A DNA stretch of 64,000 bases from an uncultured Eubacteriales bacterium (GTDB lineage Bacteria > Bacillota > Clostridia > Oscillospirales > Acutalibacteraceae). A model generated the notes under the pieces. It saw nothing but the letters and a program-made list of their open reading frames with translations, ran no database searches and was not told the origin of the DNA. A program made the translations under genes and the position numbers. Shown here piece by piece: positions 60,701 through 64,000 of the stretch. How positions within the stretch are numbered: the first letter of the stretch is position 1; every line of letters starts with the position of its first letter. The stretch lies in NCBI GenBank assembly GCA_949293815.1, contig CASFEZ010000005.1, forward strand, positions 62,001 to 126,000. Direction: 5' to 3'.

Positions 60701-61567
60701 TTATTTTACATACGGCAAAATACCCGCCGCAACAGGATGGACAACAAAGGCGTTTCGCCCGCCGCGCCGCAGCGCCGAAGCACAGTCTTCGGCAACTTTT
60801 TCATCCGAAAAGATGCCGTACACCACCGAGCCGCTGCCGGTCATCAGCGTAAAATCGCAGCGGAATGCCCGCATCACCGATTTAATTTCCGCCCGACCGG
60901 GCACATCAACCGCCTGTTCAAAAACATTGGCGCAAAGGCGGTAAAATTCCTGTAAATCCCCCTGCATATAGGCGAAAATCGCGTTTTCCTTTGCCGGGTG
61001 GCGCACCTGTTGCAGCGCGTCATAGGCGGCATAGGCCTCGGCTGTGGAAACATTACAGTCGGGCTTGACGCAAACAATGCTGCAAGCGGGCAAATCCGGC
61101 AATTTGGTGCAAAGCTCGCCGATATTCTGGCAAAGCGCCGTACCGCCGAGCATACAAAACGGCACATCCGCCCCGATTTTCGCGCCCAGCGCGCACAGCT
61201 GCGCCTGGCTCAAGTCAGCCTGGTACAATTCGTTTAAGCCGCAGAGCACCGCAGCCGCGTCGGCGCTGCCGCCCGCCATACCAGCCTGAGAGGGAATGCG
61301 CTTCTGAATGTCGATATGCGCGCCGCCCTCGATTCCGGTTTGCGCAAAAAAAAGCCGTGCCGCTTTATATGCGGTGTTATGCACATCGCAGGGGATTTCC
61401 GGCGCATCACAAGTCAGCGCAATATCCTTTGCCTGTTCTATCGAAACCACATCCGCCAAATCCACGCTTTGCATCACGGTATAAATGCCGTGATACCCGT
61501 TTGGGAATATTCCGGTTAAATCCAGCAGCAAATTGAGCTTGGCCGCCGCTAATTTTATAATCTTCAT
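60701..61567 (-). CDS. ispE: 4-diphosphocytidyl-2-C-methyl-D-erythritol kinase
   Basis: IspE phosphorylates CDP-methylerythritol in the methylerythritol phosphate route to isoprenoids, which also supplies undecaprenyl carrier for the nearby wall genes. The 288-residue GHMP kinase starts MKIIKLAAAKLNLLLDLTG with NGYHGIYTVMQSVDLAD. The ATP-binding glycine/serine loop is PSQAGMAGGSADAAA, and the late motif is LMTGSGSVVYGIF. ATG 61567 follows AAAAGGTGA. Its promoter is at 61617-61645. Confidence 0.95.
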   Translation of the reverse strand: MKIIKLAAAKLNLLLDLTGIFPNGYHGIYTVMQSVDLADVVSIEQAKDIALTCDAPEIPCDVHNTAYKAARLFFAQTGIEGGAHIDIQKRIPSQAGMAGGSADAAAVLCGLNELYQADLSQAQLCALGAKIGADVPFCMLGGTALCQNIGELCTKLPDLPACSIVCVKPDCNVSTAEAYAAYDALQQVRHPAKENAIFAYMQGDLQEFYRLCANVFEQAVDVPGRAEIKSVMRAFRCDFTLMTGSGSVVYGIFSDEKVAEDCASALRRGGRNAFVVHPVAAGILPYVK

Positions 61568-61616
61568 TTTCTTCACCTTTTCGGCACCACCCGCCCCGGG
61601 CAGTTTTTGCATGTAT

Positions 61617-61645
61617 ATCATAGCACAGCCGGTGCTATCGCACAA
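61617..61645 (-). promoter_or_regulatory. Promoter of ispE
   Basis: Minus strand: TTGTGC (61645-61640), 17 bases, TATGAT (61622-61617), about 50 bases before the start. Confidence 0.6.
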
Positions 61646-61664
61646 GAAAAATTTCCGCCGCATC

Positions 61665-61692
61665 TTGAAAAAGAGCCGGAAATCGCTATAAT
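61665..61692 (+). promoter_or_regulatory. Promoter of the PHP-phosphatase / ABC operon
   Basis: TTGAAA (61665-61670), 16 bases, perfect TATAAT (61687-61692). Divergent from the ispE promoter. Confidence 0.65.
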
Positions 61693-61739
61693 GTATAATG
61701 ATAGTAAGGTATCCTGATTTTGACAAGGAGTGTATGCGC

Positions 61740-62555
61740 ATGAACAACAGCTGTTTAATTGATACCCATGTACATTCGGACAATTCTCCGGACGGCAACC
61801 ATTCCTGCACCTTTTTATGCGAGCAGGCTGTGGAAAAAGGGCTGCGTGCCATTGCCATTACAGACCACTGCGAAACAGATACCTACCTGAAAGATCACTA
61901 CGACCGCTCCACCATGCAGTCCTATTTGGAAATTTTGAAAGCCAAGGTATCCTTTACCGGCGAGCTGATTGTGCTGCGGGGCATTGAACTGGGACAGGCC
62001 GTCTACGATATTCCGCTGGCGGAAAAAATTCTTGCCAAACAGGAATATGATATTGTCATCGGATCGATTCACAACCTGCGGGGGCGCGAGGATTTCTACT
62101 TTATGGAACAGTTTACCGAAGAAGAAGCCTATGCGCAAACGGAGGAATATTTACAGGAGCTGCTGCTGCTGACCCAGTGGGGCAAATTTGACGTATTGGC
62201 GCACCTGACCTATCCCCTGCGCTATTTTTACGCCCGCAGCGGCATACAAATCGATATGACCCGCTTTCAAAAACAGACCGATGAGCTGTTGGCGCTTTTG
62301 GCGGAAAAGGAGCGGGCGCTGGAAATCAACACAGCGGGGCTGCGGCAGCCTATCGGGAAGCTGTCGCCGGATTTTCCGCTGATTCGCCGGTTCCGGGAAC
62401 TGGGCGGAAAATATATTACCTTCGGTTCCGATGCCCACTATGCGGAGCATTTGGCGGCGGGTTTTGCCGAAGCGCACGAAGCGGCCGTACAGGCGGGCTT
62501 TGACGAATGTGTGTTTTTCCAAAACCACCACCCCATGTGCATCCCCTTACATTAA
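61740..62555 (+). CDS. PHP-domain phosphatase (histidinol-phosphatase-like)
   Basis: A 271-residue metal-dependent phosphoesterase of the PHP fold. Metal ligands are in LIDTHVHSDNSPDG and AIAITDHCETD, with later LRGIELGQ, IVIGSIHNLR and FGSDAHYAEHL. The length and order fit HisJ/HisK-type histidinol phosphatases, the step before L-histidinol, but no other his gene is near, so another phosphate ester could be the substrate. ATG 61740 lies nine bases after AAGGAG; ATG 61734 is only three. It leads the ABC gene by 22 bases. Confidence 0.85.
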   Translation: MNNSCLIDTHVHSDNSPDGNHSCTFLCEQAVEKGLRAIAITDHCETDTYLKDHYDRSTMQSYLEILKAKVSFTGELIVLRGIELGQAVYDIPLAEKILAKQEYDIVIGSIHNLRGREDFYFMEQFTEEEAYAQTEEYLQELLLLTQWGKFDVLAHLTYPLRYFYARSGIQIDMTRFQKQTDELLALLAEKERALEINTAGLRQPIGKLSPDFPLIRRFRELGGKYITFGSDAHYAEHLAAGFAEAHEAAVQAGFDECVFFQNHHPMCIPLH

Positions 62556-62577
62556 GAAGCCGAAAGGATTTTTTGCG

Positions 62578-64000
62578 ATGCTGAAAACCATTCGCCGCCT
62601 GTCCAAACTGGCCAGGCCATGGCGCAAAAACGAAATCATTACGGTGGTATCGCTTCTGGCCGCCGCCGTTCTCAATCTGGTAACCCCGGCCATTGTGCGC
62701 CGGCTGACGAACCTGCTGACCACGCCGGGAAGCCTTACCATGGAGATGATTCTGCTGTTTTCCGCCCTGCTGTTCGGCGCGTATCTGCTGCGGGCGGTCT
62801 GCCGTTTTTTTGCGATATGGCAGGCGCATATCGGCGCGTGGAACTTTGTGGGCTATATGATGAGCCTGACCTATGAAAAGCTGCAAAAATTATCGCTGAA
62901 ATATTACAGCGATAAGCAAACCGGCGAAATCATGAGCCGCGCCATCAACGACAACCGCAACCTGGAGCAGCTGTTCGCCCATGCGCTGCCGGATTTGGTT
63001 TCCAATGTACTGATTGTGCTTGGGGTCAGCGTGATGATTTTTACGATTAATCCCGTTTTGGCGGCGCTGACGCTGGTGCCGGCGCCTTTTGTTTTTTATG
63101 TGAGCACCTTTTTTTCCAAAAAAATTGCGCCCATGTTCCGCCGCAACCAGGAGGTATTGGGCGAGGTCAATGCCGAAATGCAGGACAACCTGTCCGGAAT
63201 TAAAGAGATTCAGGCGTTCGCCAAAGAGGATACCGAGCGGGACAAAATGCGCGAGGAATGCCGCCGGTACGCCACCGTCAACATCAAGGCCAACTTTGCC
63301 AACGCGATTTTCAATCCCTCCCTTGAATTTTTAACCTGTATGGGTACGGTCATTGTCATGGGCGTGGGCGGTGTGCTTGCGCTGCGCGAGCAGATGAACG
63401 CGGCGGATATTGTAGGCTTTTTCATGTATCTTTCCCTGTTTTATCAGCCGCTGCAAACCTTTGCCCGCATTGTAGAGGACATCCAAACAGGACTTGCGGG
63501 CGCGGGACGGGTGCTGGATATTCTGGACGCCCAGTCTGATGTCAAGGAGCTGCCAAACGCCATTGAAGCGCCGCATTTCAGCGGCAATATTGCGTTCCGG
63601 AATGTGTCCTTTGCCTATAAAGAGGGCGAACCGGTACTGGAGCAGGTTTCGTTTCAGACACAAAAGGGCAAAATGATTGCCTTTGTGGGCGCAACCGGCG
63701 CGGGCAAGACCACGCTGGTATCCCTGTTGGAGCGGTTCTATGACCCGGACAGCGGTGAAATTTTAATTGACGGGCAGGATATCCGCACCTTTACGCTCAA
63801 ATCCCTGCGCAGCAACCTTTCCATTGTGTTGCAGGATGTGTTTTTGTTCAACGGCACCATTTACGACAATATCGCCTACGGCAAGGAAAACGCCACCAAA
63901 GAAGAGGTGATTGCTGCCGCCAAAGCCGCCTCGGCGGATGCGTTTATCCGCGCCATGCCCGACGGCTACCAAACCAAAATCGGCGAACGGGGTACGCGCC
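62578..64000 (+). CDS. ABC exporter, fused membrane and ATPase domains (cut by window edge)
   Basis: The first 474 codons of an ABC half-transporter. Six helices form the membrane domain (about 15-310), with the typical KLSLKYYSDKQTGEIMSRAIND near the first intracellular loop. The ATPase follows: Walker A FVGATGAGKTTLVSLL at about 369, then the Q-loop SIVLQDVFLFNG. The signature, Walker B and switch are beyond the right edge. Such proteins work as homo- or heterodimers exporting lipids, drugs or peptides; a partner is not seen. AAAGGA precedes ATG 62578. It is downstream of the PHP gene on the same transcript. Confidence 0.93.
   Translation, partial: MLKTIRRLSKLARPWRKNEIITVVSLLAAAVLNLVTPAIVRRLTNLLTTPGSLTMEMILLFSALLFGAYLLRAVCRFFAIWQAHIGAWNFVGYMMSLTYEKLQKLSLKYYSDKQTGEIMSRAINDNRNLEQLFAHALPDLVSNVLIVLGVSVMIFTINPVLAALTLVPAPFVFYVSTFFSKKIAPMFRRNQEVLGEVNAEMQDNLSGIKEIQAFAKEDTERDKMREECRRYATVNIKANFANAIFNPSLEFLTCMGTVIVMGVGGVLALREQMNAADIVGFFMYLSLFYQPLQTFARIVEDIQTGLAGAGRVLDILDAQSDVKELPNAIEAPHFSGNIAFRNVSFAYKEGEPVLEQVSFQTQKGKMIAFVGATGAGKTTLVSLLERFYDPDSGEILIDGQDIRTFTLKSLRSNLSIVLQDVFLFNGTIYDNIAYGKENATKEEVIAAAKAASADAFIRAMPDGYQTKIGERGTR

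Noticed and set aside
61568-61858. Long N-terminal extension of ispE
   Set aside because: The kinase starts at MKIIKLAAAKLN with AAAAGGTGA before it; the extension covers the ispE promoter and the divergent promoter.
1-64000. CRISPR array, tRNA or rRNA gene, prophage, insertion sequence
   Set aside because: No regularly spaced repeats of CRISPR size, no cloverleaf or rRNA-like stretch in the gaps, and no transposase, integrase or phage-structure protein among the frames.

Overview
The window looks like chromosome of an anaerobic, endospore-forming, Gram-positive gut bacterium of the class Clostridia, probably near Ruminococcaceae/Oscillospiraceae. The evidence is two sporulation genes (spoIIR, gpr), a Firmicutes-type division and cell-wall (dcw) cluster, meso-diaminopimelate-type MurE, DnaE-type polymerase, a FeoA-FeoB fusion, a YnzC-family protein, several plant-polysaccharide glycosidases and secreted proteins with Ser/Thr-rich linkers. 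Most shine-Dalgarno sites are strong (AGGAGG-like), and most promoters I can place have a TTGACA-like box, a 17-base gap and a TATAAT-like box. I saw no rRNA, tRNA, CRISPR array, prophage or intact insertion sequence.

Left part (1-11.6 kb): the 5' end of a GH2 glycosidase; a membrane-anchored secreted protein; a small sortase-type surface protein; a GT8 glycosyltransferase with a TVP38-like membrane protein; spoIIR; a 3' remnant of an ABC transporter gene; a beta-lactamase-fold serine hydrolase; then a minus-strand group of a membrane-anchored protein, metK and a radical-SAM enzyme, so an S-adenosylmethionine maker lies next to a user.

Middle (11.9-39.5 kb): an ECF sigma factor joined in frame to a second domain, with an ECF-type promoter in front and a ribosome-binding site hidden at the joint; a 1763-residue secreted protein combining a phosphodiester-glycosidase domain, a metallophosphatase and wall-binding repeats; a minus-strand run of lipoprotein, araD, dnaE and a patatin-like lipase; a plus-strand group of a GH2 beta-galactosidase, a GNAT-GH78 rhamnosidase fusion and a Vat-type acetyltransferase; rpsT back to back with gpr; a DUF2079 membrane protein with another GH2 enzyme; and a zinc-ribbon membrane protein with an esterase.

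Right part (39.6-64 kb): FeoAB, TypA, a YnzC-thioredoxin-FTR-like redox group, acpP with a HAD phosphatase, then the dcw cluster read right to left: mraZ, rsmH, ftsL, PASTA penicillin-binding protein, murE, murF, mraY, ftsW, murG, murA, ftsQ, and ftsZ with its own promoter. murD is missing from its usual place between mraY and ftsW. Four 10-base repeats next to the mraZ promoter look like an MraZ operator. Upstream lie ispE and, divergently, a PHP-type phosphatase and an ABC exporter cut by the window end.

The strongest candidates for something new are the sigma-factor fusion with its internal translation start, the multi-domain surface phosphatase/glycosidase, the GNAT-GH78 fusion and the Vat-like enzyme inside a glycosidase operon. 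No large unknown multi-gene system stood out.
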